Source: Blattabacterium cuenoti
GTDB taxonomy: Bacteria; Bacteroidota; Bacteroidia; Flavobacteriales; Blattabacteriaceae
Reading direction: 5' to 3'
Length of the DNA: 64,000 nucleotides
Assembly: GCF_014252455.1 (NCBI RefSeq)
Contig: NZ_CP060245.1
Location: forward strand, 345,690-409,689
Position 1 is the stretch's first letter, and each line of letters opens with the position of its first letter. The translations under genes were made by a program, and so were the position numbers. The notes under the pieces are model-generated. The model saw only the letters and a program-made list of their open reading frames with translations. It was not told the origin of the DNA and ran no database searches. Below are positions 1 through 10,736 of the stretch, piece after piece.

Positions 1-1018
<1,018 letters not shown>

Positions 1019-1067
1019 TTTTTCTTTATCTCATTGTTATGTTATGTCAAAGAACTTAAAAAAAAAA

Positions 1068-1141
1068 TGGAGAATATCGGAGTCGAACCGATGACCTCCT
1101 GTGTGCAAAACAGGTGCTCTAGCCAGCTGAGCTAATCCCCC
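1068..1141 (-). tRNA. tRNA-Ala (anticodon TGC)
   Basis: The minus strand folds as a 74-nt cloverleaf: acceptor GGGGGAT pairing with ATTCTCC, anticodon stem CCTGT/ACAGG with loop TTTGCAC (anticodon TGC), and T-arm TTCGACT. The G3:U70 wobble pair, the main alanine identity element, is present. CCA is not encoded. It sits in the 16S-23S spacer, 8 nt after tRNA-Ile, and is processed from the rRNA transcript. Confidence 0.96.
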
Positions 1142-1149
1142 CTCCTAAA

Positions 1150-1223
1150 TAGTCTCGCGCGGAATTGAACCGCGGACCTCTACATTATCAGTGTAGCGCT
1201 CTAACCATCTGAGCTACGAGACT
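1150..1223 (-). tRNA. tRNA-Ile (anticodon GAT)
   Basis: A 74-nt cloverleaf on the minus strand: acceptor AGTCTCG pairs with CGAGACT, the D-arm contains TAGCTCAG, the anticodon stem CTACA/TGTAG surrounds loop CTGATAA (anticodon GAT), and the T-loop is TTCAATT. CCA is not encoded. It lies between 16S and tRNA-Ala, the standard spacer pair of bacterial rRNA operons. Confidence 0.96.
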
Positions 1224-1309
1224 GATAAAATCAATCTCTTCTACTTTATTTATAAATAATAAACTTCTAGCCTGATTTTAGTTTAATTTAATAAAAAAAA
1301 ATACTCTAA

Positions 1310-2848
<1,539 letters not shown>

Positions 2849-2975
2849 AAAAAAATAATATAATCAAATTACGCAATATTTTTATCAAAAAATCCTTACA
2901 ATCAGGTCTAGAAGCTTAATTTTAAAATCAAAAGAACAATATTATATAAAATTTTTTTAATACTTAAATTAAAGA

Positions 2976-2983
2976 CAAATGTA
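2976..2983 (-). promoter_or_regulatory. candidate -7 element of the rRNA operon promoter
   Basis: On the minus strand TACATTTG matches the Bacteroidetes -7 consensus TAnnTTTG. A run of T ending in TTG (complement of 2999-3009) lies 15 nt upstream and could serve as the -33 element, although the usual spacing is nearer 19. Transcription would start about 120 nt before the 16S 5' end. The motif is expected by chance about once per kilobase in DNA this AT-rich, so support is positional only. Confidence 0.35.
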
Positions 2984-3049
2984 TATATATTTTTTTTTCA
3001 AAAAAAAAAAATAATATAATTTTAATAAAATTATACTTTTATTTTTGAT

Positions 3050-4093
3050 ATGAGAACCTCAGATTTTAATTTTGATTTTTCATTTAATCTATTAGCCTAT
3101 CACCCTACTCAAGAAAGAGATGAATCCAGATTAATGATTATTCATAAAAAAAATCATTTAATTGAACATAAATTATTTAAAGATTTATATCAATATTTTG
3201 AAGAAGGAGATACCATAATTATGAATAATACAAAAGTTTTTCCAGCAAGATTATTTGGAAATAAAGAAAAAACAGATGCTAAAATAGAAGTTTTTTTATT
3301 AAGAGAATTAGATCCTATAGATAGAACTTGGGATGTATTAGTAGATCCTGCAAGAAAAGTAAGAGTAGGAAATAAATTAAATTTTGGATGTGGTTTAACA
3401 GGAGAAGTGATCGATAATACTACATCTAGAGGTAGAATTATACAACTTAATTTTAATGGAAACCATAAAAAATTAATAAAAATAATAAAAAAATTAGGAA
3501 AAACTCCTTTACCAAAATATATTAATAGATTACCTGAAAAAAATGATAAAGAACGTTATCAAACAATTTATGCAAAAATAGAAGGATCTGTTGCAGCACC
3601 TACAGCAGGTTTACATTTTTCAAAACATTTATTAAAAAAATTAGAAATTAAAGGAATTAATTTAGTAGAAATTACTTTACATTTAGGATTAGGTAGTTTT
3701 TTACCAGTAGAAGTAGAAGATATTTCAAAACATAAAATGGATTCTGAAAAATGTTTTATTGAAAAAAATATTTGTAATATTATTAATAAATCTATTAAAC
3801 AAAAAAAACGTGTATGTGCAGTAGGGACTTCATCTATGCGAGCTATTGAAAGCTCCGTTTCTTCTAAAAAATATTTAAATCCTTTTTCAGGATGGACTAA
3901 TAAATTTATATTTCCGCCTTATAATTTTAATATTGCTAATTGTATGATTACTAATTTTCATATGCCAAAATCCACATTACTTATGATGACTGTAGCTTTT
4001 GCTGGATATGATTTAATTATGAAAGCTTATAAAATTGCTATAAAAGAAAAATATCGATTTTATTCTTATGGAGATGTTATGTTAATTTTATAA
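3050..4093 (+). CDS. queA: S-adenosylmethionine:tRNA ribosyltransferase-isomerase QueA
   Basis: QueA transfers and isomerises the ribosyl part of S-adenosylmethionine onto 7-aminomethyl-7-deazaguanine at tRNA wobble position 34, giving epoxyqueuosine. The 347 residues match the family end to end: N-terminal SDFNFDF...ERDESRLM, then [21 protein letters not shown] and [13 protein letters not shown] near the C-terminus. The chosen ATG fits the family start, which is normally M-[KR]-x-SDF. It begins a plus-strand trio with the prenyl synthase and topA, 13 nt from the next gene. No other queuosine gene is in the window. No Shine-Dalgarno sequence precedes it. Confidence 0.95.
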   Translation: MRTSDFNFDFSFNLLAYHPTQERDESRLMIIHKKNHLIEHKLFKDLYQYFEEGDTIIMNNTKVFPARLFGNKEKTDAKIEVFLLRELDPIDRTWDVLVDPARKVRVGNKLNFGCGLTGEVIDNTTSRGRIIQLNFNGNHKKLIKIIKKLGKTPLPKYINRLPEKNDKERYQTIYAKIEGSVAAPTAGLHFSKHLLKKLEIKGINLVEITLHLGLGSFLPVEVEDISKHKMDSEKCFIEKNICNIINKSIKQKKRVCAVGTSSMRAIESSVSSKKYLNPFSGWTNKFIFPPYNFNIANCMITNFHMPKSTLLMMTVAFAGYDLIMKAYKIAIKEKYRFYSYGDVMLIL

Positions 4094-4106
4094 ACTTCAT
4101 ATTATT

Positions 4107-5087
4107 ATGAAAAAAATTCTTGAAAAAATAAGAATTTCTATAAAAAAAGAAATGAAAATTTTTGAACAGGATTTTATAAATATTATTACTACTAAAAAAA
4201 TTGCTCTGATAGAAAAAATTTCTAATTATATTTTTCATAAAAAAGGCAAGCAAATTCGTCCTATGTTTGTTTTTTTAATTGCAAAAATGTTAGGTAACAT
4301 TCAAAAAAAAACTTATCATACAGCATCTTTAATAGAATTAATACATACTGCTACTCTTGTTCATGATGATGTGATAGATAATAGTTATTTACGACGTGGT
4401 TTTTTATCTATAAATGCTATTTGGAAAAATAAAATAGCTGTTTTAATTGGAGATTATTTAATTTCTAAAAGTCTTTTATTAGCTACAAATCATAATTATC
4501 ATGATATTCTTAAAATTATTTGCAGAACTATTAAAGAAATGAGTGAAGGTGAATTATTACAAATTGAAACATCTAAAAACTTAGAAATTACTGAAAAAAT
4601 TTATAATCAAATTATTTATCATAAAACAGCTAGTTTAATTGCAGCTTCTTGTGAAGGAGGTGCTAGATCCGTTAATGTTAATGAAAAAACAGCATTAAAA
4701 ATGAGAAAATTTGGAGGATTAGCTGGTATTGCTTTTCAAATAAAAGATGATTTATTTGATTATGAAGAAAATCATAATAATTTAATAGGAAAACCTATAG
4801 GAATTGATATACAAGAAAAAAAAATAACACTTCCACTTATTTATACCATACAAAAAGCATCTAAAAATGATCAAAAATGGATATTAAATTTTATTAAAAA
4901 TTATGACGAAAAAAAAAAACATCAAATAATTTTTTATGTTAAAAAATATGGAGGAATAGAATATGCTACTAAAAAAATGATAAAATTACGTAATAATGCA
5001 TTAAAAATATTAAATTATTATCCAGAAAGTAAAATTAAAGACACTTTAAAAATAATGGTTAATTTTCTTATTGAAAGAAATATATAA
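4107..5087 (+). CDS. ispB: polyprenyl diphosphate synthase (long-chain trans type)
   Basis: This enzyme extends an allylic diphosphate with isopentenyl diphosphate units to build the side chain of respiratory quinone, here presumably menaquinone. The 326-residue protein carries the substrate motif GKQIRPM, the first aspartate-rich motif DDVID (residues 87-91) and the second in IKDDLFD (Asp214, 215 and 218). Length and motifs fit octaprenyl/heptaprenyl synthases. The chain length of the product cannot be read from sequence. The menA prenyltransferase at 31490-32395 would use the product. The stop codon is one base before the topA start, so the two are probably cotranslated or at least cotranscribed. 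Confidence 0.9.
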   Translation: MKKILEKIRISIKKEMKIFEQDFINIITTKKIALIEKISNYIFHKKGKQIRPMFVFLIAKMLGNIQKKTYHTASLIELIHTATLVHDDVIDNSYLRRGFLSINAIWKNKIAVLIGDYLISKSLLLATNHNYHDILKIICRTIKEMSEGELLQIETSKNLEITEKIYNQIIYHKTASLIAASCEGGARSVNVNEKTALKMRKFGGLAGIAFQIKDDLFDYEENHNNLIGKPIGIDIQEKKITLPLIYTIQKASKNDQKWILNFIKNYDEKKKHQIIFYVKKYGGIEYATKKMIKLRNNALKILNYYPESKIKDTLKIMVNFLIERNI

Positions 5088-5088
5088 A

Positions 5089-7173
5089 ATGAAAAAAAAT
5101 TTAGTAATTGTTGAATCTCCTACTAAAGCAAATACTATAAAATTTTTTTTAGGAAAAGATTTTGATGTTGTGTCAAGTTATGGACACCTTATCGATCTTC
5201 CAGAAAAAAAAATAGGAATTAATATTTTAAAAAATTTTCAACCTAATTATGTTATTTTACCAAAAAAAAGAAAAATAGTTAAAAATTTTAAATCTTTAAT
5301 TAAAAATTATCATATTATTTGGTTGGCTTCTGATGAAGATCGTGAAGGAGAAGCTATTGCATATCAAATTTATAAAACTTTAAAAATACCTGATAAAAAA
5401 TTTAAAAGAATAATTTTTCATGAAATTACAAAAAAAGCTATTTTATATGCAATTAAAAATCCTAAATTAATTAATTATAATTTAGTTTATGCTCAGCAAG
5501 CTAGAAGAATTTTAGATAGATTAGTTGGATTTAAATTATCTCCTATTCTATGGAATAAAATTAATGCTGGACTTTCAGCAGGAAGAGTTCAATCACCAGC
5601 TGTTAGATTAATCGTAGAACGTGAAGAAAATATAAAAAATTTTATTCCTATTTCAAAATATCAAATATATGGTATTTTTATTCATGAAAAAAAAACAACA
5701 TTTAATGCTAAATTTGAAAAAAAAATAGAAGATAAAAAAAAGGTAAAAGAATTTTTATTTTCATGTATAGATACTACTTTTTTTGTTAAAAAAATTATTC
5801 TTAAAAAAGAAAAAAAAACACCTCCATCTCCATTTACAACATCTTCTTTACAACAAGAAGCTTGTAAAAAATTAAATTATTCTATATCTAAAACTATGTT
5901 TTTAGCTCAAAAATTATATGAAAAAGGATTTATTACATATATTAGAACTGATAGTACTAATTTATCAAAGGATATTTTATTAGAAATAAAAAAATATATT
6001 ATTCTTTCTTATGGAAAAGAATATTTTTTTACTAGAAAATATTTATCTAAAAATAAATTTTCTCAAGAAGCTCATGAAGCTATCCATCCTACTAATATAA
6101 GTAGTAATAATTTTTTAAAAATTAAAGATATAGATCAACAACGTCTTTATAAAATGATATGGGAAAGAACTATTATAGGACAAATGTCTGATACTATTTT
6201 TGAAATAAAAAATTTTTATATAAAATCTTTAAATTTAAAAAATTATTTTATTTACACTCAAAAAACAATTATTTTTGATGGATTTATGAAAATAAAAAAT
6301 TTAAAAAATAATAATAATTTTTTAGATTTAAAAAAAGGAACTTTTTTACAAAAAAAAGAAATTATAGCAAAACAAATTTTTACAAAAAACTTCCCTAGAT
6401 ATAATGAAGCTAGTTTAGTAAATCAATTAGAAAAATTAGGAATAGGAAGACCATCGACATATGTTCCTATTATTTATAATATACAAAAAAGAAATTATGT
6501 TCATTTACAAAAATTTATTAAAAAAATTAAAATACAAAAATTTTTTACTTTAAAAAATAATATAATTTTTGAAAAAAAAAAAGAATTTACTGAAATAGAA
6601 AAAAATAAATTTATTCCAACAGAAATGGGAATTATCACTACAAATTTTTTAAAAAAAAATTTTCAAGATATTATAGATTATAATTTTACAGCAAATTTAG
6701 AAAAAAATTTAGATGAAATAGCTCAAGGAAATGAATTTTGGAATAAAATTATTAAAGATTTTTATGATAAATTTCATAAAGAAATAGAATATGTAAAAAA
6801 AAATGTAACTAAAATTAATAAAAAACGTTTTTTAGGAATTCATCCTATATCTAAAAAAAAAATTTTTTCACAAATAGGTCGTTTTGGTCCTATTGTTCAA
6901 ATGGGTGAATTTAAAGATAAAGAAAAACCAAAATTTTCTCCCTTATTAAATAGTCAAAATATTAATACTATCTCTTTAAAAGAAGCATTAAAACTTCTTG
7001 AATTACCTAAATCTTTTGGTTTTTTTGAAAAAAAAGAAATTTTTTTAAAAATTAATAAATACAATATTTATATTTTTTATGATAAAAAAATTATTCCAAT
7101 TGAAGAAAAAATTTTTTTTAATTCTTTTGATTTAGAAAAAGCTATTCATATTATAAAAAATAAAAAAATTTAA
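5089..7173 (+). CDS. topA: DNA topoisomerase I
   Basis: Type IA topoisomerase that relaxes negative supercoils. The Toprim domain is at the N-terminus (VIVESPTKANTI, then DEDREGEAIA), and the catalytic tyrosine is Tyr284 in TYIRTDS. The ATG at 5089 is chosen over an in-frame TTG at 5071 because MKKNLVIVESPTKA is the family start. At 694 residues it is shorter than the 865-residue E. coli enzyme. The C-terminal part has one recognisable TopA C-terminal repeat (GRFGPIVQMGEF) and no cysteines for zinc ribbons. An A11 run inside the gene does not break the frame. The 3' end overlaps the opposite-strand gene by 4 nt. Confidence 0.95.
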   Translation: MKKNLVIVESPTKANTIKFFLGKDFDVVSSYGHLIDLPEKKIGINILKNFQPNYVILPKKRKIVKNFKSLIKNYHIIWLASDEDREGEAIAYQIYKTLKIPDKKFKRIIFHEITKKAILYAIKNPKLINYNLVYAQQARRILDRLVGFKLSPILWNKINAGLSAGRVQSPAVRLIVEREENIKNFIPISKYQIYGIFIHEKKTTFNAKFEKKIEDKKKVKEFLFSCIDTTFFVKKIILKKEKKTPPSPFTTSSLQQEACKKLNYSISKTMFLAQKLYEKGFITYIRTDSTNLSKDILLEIKKYIILSYGKEYFFTRKYLSKNKFSQEAHEAIHPTNISSNNFLKIKDIDQQRLYKMIWERTIIGQMSDTIFEIKNFYIKSLNLKNYFIYTQKTIIFDGFMKIKNLKNNNNFLDLKKGTFLQKKEIIAKQIFTKNFPRYNEASLVNQLEKLGIGRPSTYVPIIYNIQKRNYVHLQKFIKKIKIQKFFTLKNNIIFEKKKEFTEIEKNKFIPTEMGIITTNFLKKNFQDIIDYNFTANLEKNLDEIAQGNEFWNKIIKDFYDKFHKEIEYVKKNVTKINKKRFLGIHPISKKKIFSQIGRFGPIVQMGEFKDKEKPKFSPLLNSQNINTISLKEALKLLELPKSFGFFEKKEIFLKINKYNIYIFYDKKIIPIEEKIFFNSFDLEKAIHIIKNKKI

Positions 7174-7592
7174 TTATCAAAATATCTTTGATTTAAATAT
7201 GTTGTAGGATAAGCTTGATCATGTCCTGTCCGTTTTATATGATCTAAATATGTTGGAATATATGATAAAGCTTTAATTTTATCTGATAACGACATTCTAT
7301 TCCATAAATTTTCTGCCATTTTTTTTTTACCTATTTTATATTTATAATCAGTCCAAAAACGATGAAAAGATAAATCTACAGGAATTTCTTCTATTGAAAA
7401 TGAATTTTTTTTTTTTTTCATTTCATTTATAATACATTCATTATAAGGTAAATATTTACCAATCCAAATATAATGAGATAAAGAAAGTTTCTCGGGAAAT
7501 ATAATTTTTCTTAAAAAACCATTTAAATCATAATTAAATATAATTTCTCCAGAAAATAAATTACTTCTAAATATATATTGTTTCCCTTTCAT
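7170..7592 (-). CDS. conserved protein of unknown function, Bacteroidetes type
   Basis: The 140-residue protein has an N-terminal beta-rich part (FSGEIIFNYDLNGFLRKI), a lysine-rich linker, and a C-terminal helical segment with FWTDYKYKIGKKKMAENLWNR, a proline-tyrosine block, and TYLNQRYF. That C-terminal pattern (FW...Y..K..K..A...W..L......A...IP.Y......T......P.TYLNQR) resembles segments seen in unannotated Bacteroidetes proteins and at the ends of some phage-type replication proteins. This is recalled by eye and was not searched. I do not know the function. It converges with topA (4-nt overlap) and diverges from rsmI across a 153-bp spacer. Confidence 0.65.
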   Translation of the reverse strand: MKGKQYIFRSNLFSGEIIFNYDLNGFLRKIIFPEKLSLSHYIWIGKYLPYNECIINEMKKKKNSFSIEEIPVDLSFHRFWTDYKYKIGKKKMAENLWNRMSLSDKIKALSYIPTYLDHIKRTGHDQAYPTTYLNQRYFDN

Positions 7593-7745
7593 TTTTTTTT
7601 ATTTCATTAACATAATTTTTATAAAAAAAATTAAATAATGAAAAAAATATTTTTTATTAATGAATAATATAGTTTAAAAAATAATTTATAAAATTATAAT
7701 AAAAATTATTAATTTAAATAAATTAAAATTGATTTAATTTTTTTT

Positions 7746-8414
7746 ATGTTATATATAGTTCCTACTCCTATAGGAAATAGAGAAGATTTAACTTTTAGAA
7801 GTTTAAGAATTTTAAAAGAAGTAGATCTTATTTTAGTAGAAAATTATAAATTTTCAAAAAAATTATTAAATTTTTATAATGTAAAAACACCTATAAAAAC
7901 TTATCATATTTTTAATGAACATAAAATTATTAATTCTATTTTAAAAAAAATAAAAAAAGGAAAAAAAATAGCATTAATTTCTAATTCTGGGACTCCTAGT
8001 ATCTCTGATCCAGGGTTTCTACTTATCAGATCTTGTATTAAAGCTACTATTCCTATAGAATGTTTACCAGGAGCAACAGCTTTAATTCCAGCGTTAGTAA
8101 TTTCTGGATTACCTATTCATGAATTTACATTTATTGGTTTTTTATCTAAAAAAAAAAAAAGAAAAAAACAATTACAAAATTTATCAAAAGAAAATAGAAC
8201 TATTGTCTTATATGAATCTCCTCATAGATTATTGCGGACATTAAATGATTTAAAAATTTTTTTTGGATTAGAAACAAATATTGTAATCTGTAAAGAAATA
8301 TCTAAAATATTTCAAAAAACATTAAGAGGAAAAATTCAAGAAATCATTTCTCATTATCAAAATTCTAAAAAAATATTAGGAGAATATATTTTAATTATTG
8401 ATAATAATTATTAA
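7746..8414 (+). CDS. rsmI: 16S rRNA (cytidine1402-2'-O)-methyltransferase RsmI
   Basis: RsmI methylates the 2'-OH of C1402 in the ribosomal P site using S-adenosylmethionine. The tetrapyrrole-methylase fold is clear: YIVPTPIGNREDLTFRSL at the start, NSGTPSISDPG, CLPGATALIPALVISGLP and YESPHRLLRTL. At 222 residues it lacks the roughly 60-residue C-terminal extension of the 286-residue E. coli protein, and the catalytic core is complete. It converges with asd with only 5 nt between the two stop codons. Confidence 0.93.
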   Translation: MLYIVPTPIGNREDLTFRSLRILKEVDLILVENYKFSKKLLNFYNVKTPIKTYHIFNEHKIINSILKKIKKGKKIALISNSGTPSISDPGFLLIRSCIKATIPIECLPGATALIPALVISGLPIHEFTFIGFLSKKKKRKKQLQNLSKENRTIVLYESPHRLLRTLNDLKIFFGLETNIVICKEISKIFQKTLRGKIQEIISHYQNSKKILGEYILIIDNNY

Positions 8415-8419
8415 TTATG

Positions 8420-9421
8420 TTATTCAACATACAACATATTTTTATGTATTAAAAATTCTGCTATTTGTATAGCATTAGTAGCTGCACCTTTTCGTAAATT
8501 ATCTGCTACTATCCAAATATTTAATGAATTTTTATAAGAAAAATCATTTCGAATCCGTCCAACAAATACTTCATCTTTCCCATGAGCATATAAAGGCATA
8601 GGATAAATATTTTTTTTAGGATTATCTTGTATAATAATTCCTTTTTTTTTTGAAAATATTTCATATATTTGATTAATATTTGGTTTATTTTCAAATGAAA
8701 TATTTACACTTTCTGAATGGCCACCGATAACAGGAACACGGACACATGTTGCTGTAATTGATATATTTTGATCATTCATAATTTTTTTTGTTTCTTTCAT
8801 TAATTTTATTTCTTCTTTTGTATATCCATTTTTTTCAAAAGAATCACAATGTGGTAATACATTTTGATAAATAGGATGAGGATAAATTTTATTTATTATT
8901 TTTTTTCCATTTTTTTCTTTATTCATTTGATCTAAAGCTCTTTTTCCAGTACCTGTTACTGATTGATAAGTAGATATTATTACTCTAATAATTTTATATT
9001 CTATATGTAAAGGATATAAAATCATAACTAATTGTATAGTTGAACAATTAGGATTGGCTATAATTTTATCTTTTTTAGATAAAGAAAAAGCATTTATTTC
9101 AGGAATAATTAATTTTTTACCAGGATCCATTCTCCATGCAGAAGAATTATCAATAATAGTGGATCCAATTTCTTCAAATTTAGGAGCCCATTTTTTTGAA
9201 ATATTTGATCCAGCTGAAAATAATACAATATTTGGTTTATTATCCAATAAATTTTGAATACTAATTATTTTATATTTTTTTTTTTTAAAAAAAAACTTTT
9301 TACCAACTGAATTTTTAGAAGCAGATAAATATAAATTTTTAATTGGTAAATTTTTATGTTCTAAAATATCCATCATAATACGTCCTACTAATCCTGTCGC
9401 TCCTACTATTCCTAATTTCAT
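8420..9421 (-). CDS. asd: aspartate-semialdehyde dehydrogenase
   Basis: NADPH-dependent reduction of aspartyl phosphate to aspartate semialdehyde, the branch point to lysine/diaminopimelate, threonine and methionine. The 333-residue protein begins with the nucleotide-binding loop GATGLVGR (residues 7-14), has the active-site cysteine at Cys126 in NPNCSTIQ, and the substrate/dimer segment CVRVPVIGGHSE. Diaminopimelate is also needed for the murein made by the PBP in this window. Upstream, the minus-strand octamer TAATTTTG (9462-9455) fits the Bacteroidetes -7 element, which would give a short leader; this is weak evidence. Confidence 0.95.
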   Translation of the reverse strand: MKLGIVGATGLVGRIMMDILEHKNLPIKNLYLSASKNSVGKKFFFKKKKYKIISIQNLLDNKPNIVLFSAGSNISKKWAPKFEEIGSTIIDNSSAWRMDPGKKLIIPEINAFSLSKKDKIIANPNCSTIQLVMILYPLHIEYKIIRVIISTYQSVTGTGKRALDQMNKEKNGKKIINKIYPHPIYQNVLPHCDSFEKNGYTKEEIKLMKETKKIMNDQNISITATCVRVPVIGGHSESVNISFENKPNINQIYEIFSKKKGIIIQDNPKKNIYPMPLYAHGKDEVFVGRIRNDFSYKNSLNIWIVADNLRKGAATNAIQIAEFLIHKNMLYVE

Positions 9422-9501
9422 ATTAATTTTATATTAAAAATGATATAATTTTTACAAAATTAGTAAATAATTTTTCATCAATTAAATCAAAAAAATATAT
9501 A

Positions 9502-10083
9502 ATGAAAAAAGGAAAAATAATTATTTTATCTGGTCCTTCAGGATCTGGAAAAACAACAATTTCACAATTTTTACTTTCAAAAATTAAAAAATTAAAATTT
9601 TCAGTATCATGTACTACACGTTCTATACGAAAAAATGAAATACAAGGAAAAGATTATTATTTTATTTCTAATAATAAATTTATTTCTAAAATCAAAAAAT
9701 ATCAATTTTCTGAATGGGAAGAAGTATATCCTAAATTATTTTATGGAACTTTAAAAAGTGAAATATTAAAAATATGGAAATCAAATAAACATGTTTTATT
9801 TGATGTAGATGTAAAAGGAGGTTTAAATTTAAAAAAACAATATCCAACTAATTCATTATCAATTTTTCTAATGGTTAATTCTATTAAAATTTTAAAAAAA
9901 AGACTTTTTACAAGAAAAAAAAATAATTTTGAAAAAATAAATCAAATAGATATACGTTTAAATAAAGCAAAAAAAGAATGGAAATATGCAAATTTGTTTG
10001 ATATAATATTATTAAATATTAATTTAATTCAAACACAAAAAAAAATTATTAATTTAGTTTCAAATTTTATTAAATCGGGGTGA
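9502..10083 (+). CDS. gmk: guanylate kinase
   Basis: Phosphorylates GMP or dGMP with ATP. The P-loop GPSGSGKT is at residues 11-18, followed by the GMP-binding segment SCTTRSIRKNEIQGKDYYF and DVDVKGGLNLKK. The 193 residues are within the usual range. The last codons and the TGA stop (10081-10083) lie in the complement of the 3' acceptor end of the minus-strand tRNA-Pro, a 9-nt antisense overlap, so the C-terminal residues are dictated by the tRNA. Confidence 0.95.
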   Translation: MKKGKIIILSGPSGSGKTTISQFLLSKIKKLKFSVSCTTRSIRKNEIQGKDYYFISNNKFISKIKKYQFSEWEEVYPKLFYGTLKSEILKIWKSNKHVLFDVDVKGGLNLKKQYPTNSLSIFLMVNSIKILKKRLFTRKKNNFEKINQIDIRLNKAKKEWKYANLFDIILLNINLIQTQKKIINLVSNFIKSG

Positions 10084-10149
10084 CTGGATTTGAACCAGCG
10101 ACCACACGCCCCCCAGACGTGTACTCTAACCAATCTGAGCTACACCCCG
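10075..10149 (-). tRNA. tRNA-Pro (anticodon GGG)
   Basis: The minus strand folds into a 75-nt cloverleaf: acceptor CGGGGTG with CACCCCG and discriminator A, anticodon stem CACGT/GCGTG (T:G closing pair) with loop CTGGGGG, and T-arm TTCAAAT. Position 34-36 reads GGG, serving CCC and CCT. CCA is not encoded. The 3' end overlaps the gmk stop region on the other strand. It follows tRNA-Asn by 4 nt and is probably cotranscribed with rpiB and tRNA-Asn. Confidence 0.9.
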
Positions 10150-10153
10150 AAAA

Positions 10154-10227
10154 CTCCCCAGACTGGATTCGAACCAGCGACACCCTGATTAACAGTCAGG
10201 TGCTCTAACCAACTGAGCTACTGAGGA
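10154..10227 (-). tRNA. tRNA-Asn (anticodon GTT)
   Basis: A 74-nt cloverleaf: acceptor TCCTCAG pairing with CTGGGGA (one T:G wobble), discriminator G, D-arm TAGCTCAG, anticodon stem CCTGA/TCAGG with loop CTGTTAA (GTT), and T-loop TTCGAAT. CCA is not encoded. Its first 10 nt are also the last codons of rpiB on the same strand, so RNase P processing must cut within or remove the end of the rpiB message. Confidence 0.95.
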
Positions 10228-10661
10228 TTTTTTATTGGAATTTTTTCAATTCTTTTTTTGTGTCTTCCACCTTCAAAATCTGTTTGTAAAAATATTTTTA
10301 CTATATTTAATAATTCATTTTTTTTTAAAAAACGTGCAGGTAAACTAATCATATTTGCGTTATTATGTTTTTTTGCTAAAACGGCTATTTCTTCCTTCCA
10401 TACTAACGCAGCACGAATATTTGGATATTTATTGGCAGTCATAGCTGCTCCATTCCCACTTCCACAAATAATAATTCCAAAATCTGCTTTTCCTTTTTCT
10501 ACAATTTGAGAAGTAGGATGAATAAAATCAGGATAATCTACTATTTTTCCATAACTGGATAATCCACAATCTTGTATTTTATATCCTTTATTTATTAAAT
10601 ATTTAATAATTAAATATTTATATTCTATTCCAGTATGATCAGATCCTATGACTATTTTCAT
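10218..10661 (-). CDS. rpiB: ribose-5-phosphate isomerase B
   Basis: Interconverts ribose 5-phosphate and ribulose 5-phosphate in the non-oxidative pentose phosphate pathway. Family features are SDHTGIEYK at the N-terminus (Asp8, His9), the catalytic cysteine Cys66 in IIICGSGNG, and a late conserved GGRHKKRI. The 147 residues are normal. The frame ends ...AAT CCT CAG TAG, and this TAG is U8-A9-G10 of the downstream tRNA-Asn. The gene therefore has no stop codon of its own and overlaps the tRNA by 10 nt. Confidence 0.95.
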   Translation of the reverse strand: MKIVIGSDHTGIEYKYLIIKYLINKGYKIQDCGLSSYGKIVDYPDFIHPTSQIVEKGKADFGIIICGSGNGAAMTANKYPNIRAALVWKEEIAVLAKKHNNANMISLPARFLKKNELLNIVKIFLQTDFEGGRHKKRIEKIPIKNPQ

Positions 10662-10736
10662 TAAAAAAGTAATATATTATAAAATATACATCAAAAATTT
10701 ATATTTTTTTTAAAAAATTGTATTAAATTATATAAA

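Noticed and set aside
3040-3047. TATTTTTG just before queA, matching the -7 promoter consensus
   Set aside because: It ends 2 nt before the start codon, which would make a leaderless or truncated message; most likely chance in T-rich DNA.
9054-9257. Plus-strand frame of 67 codons
   Set aside because: Antisense to asd, which has clear homology throughout.
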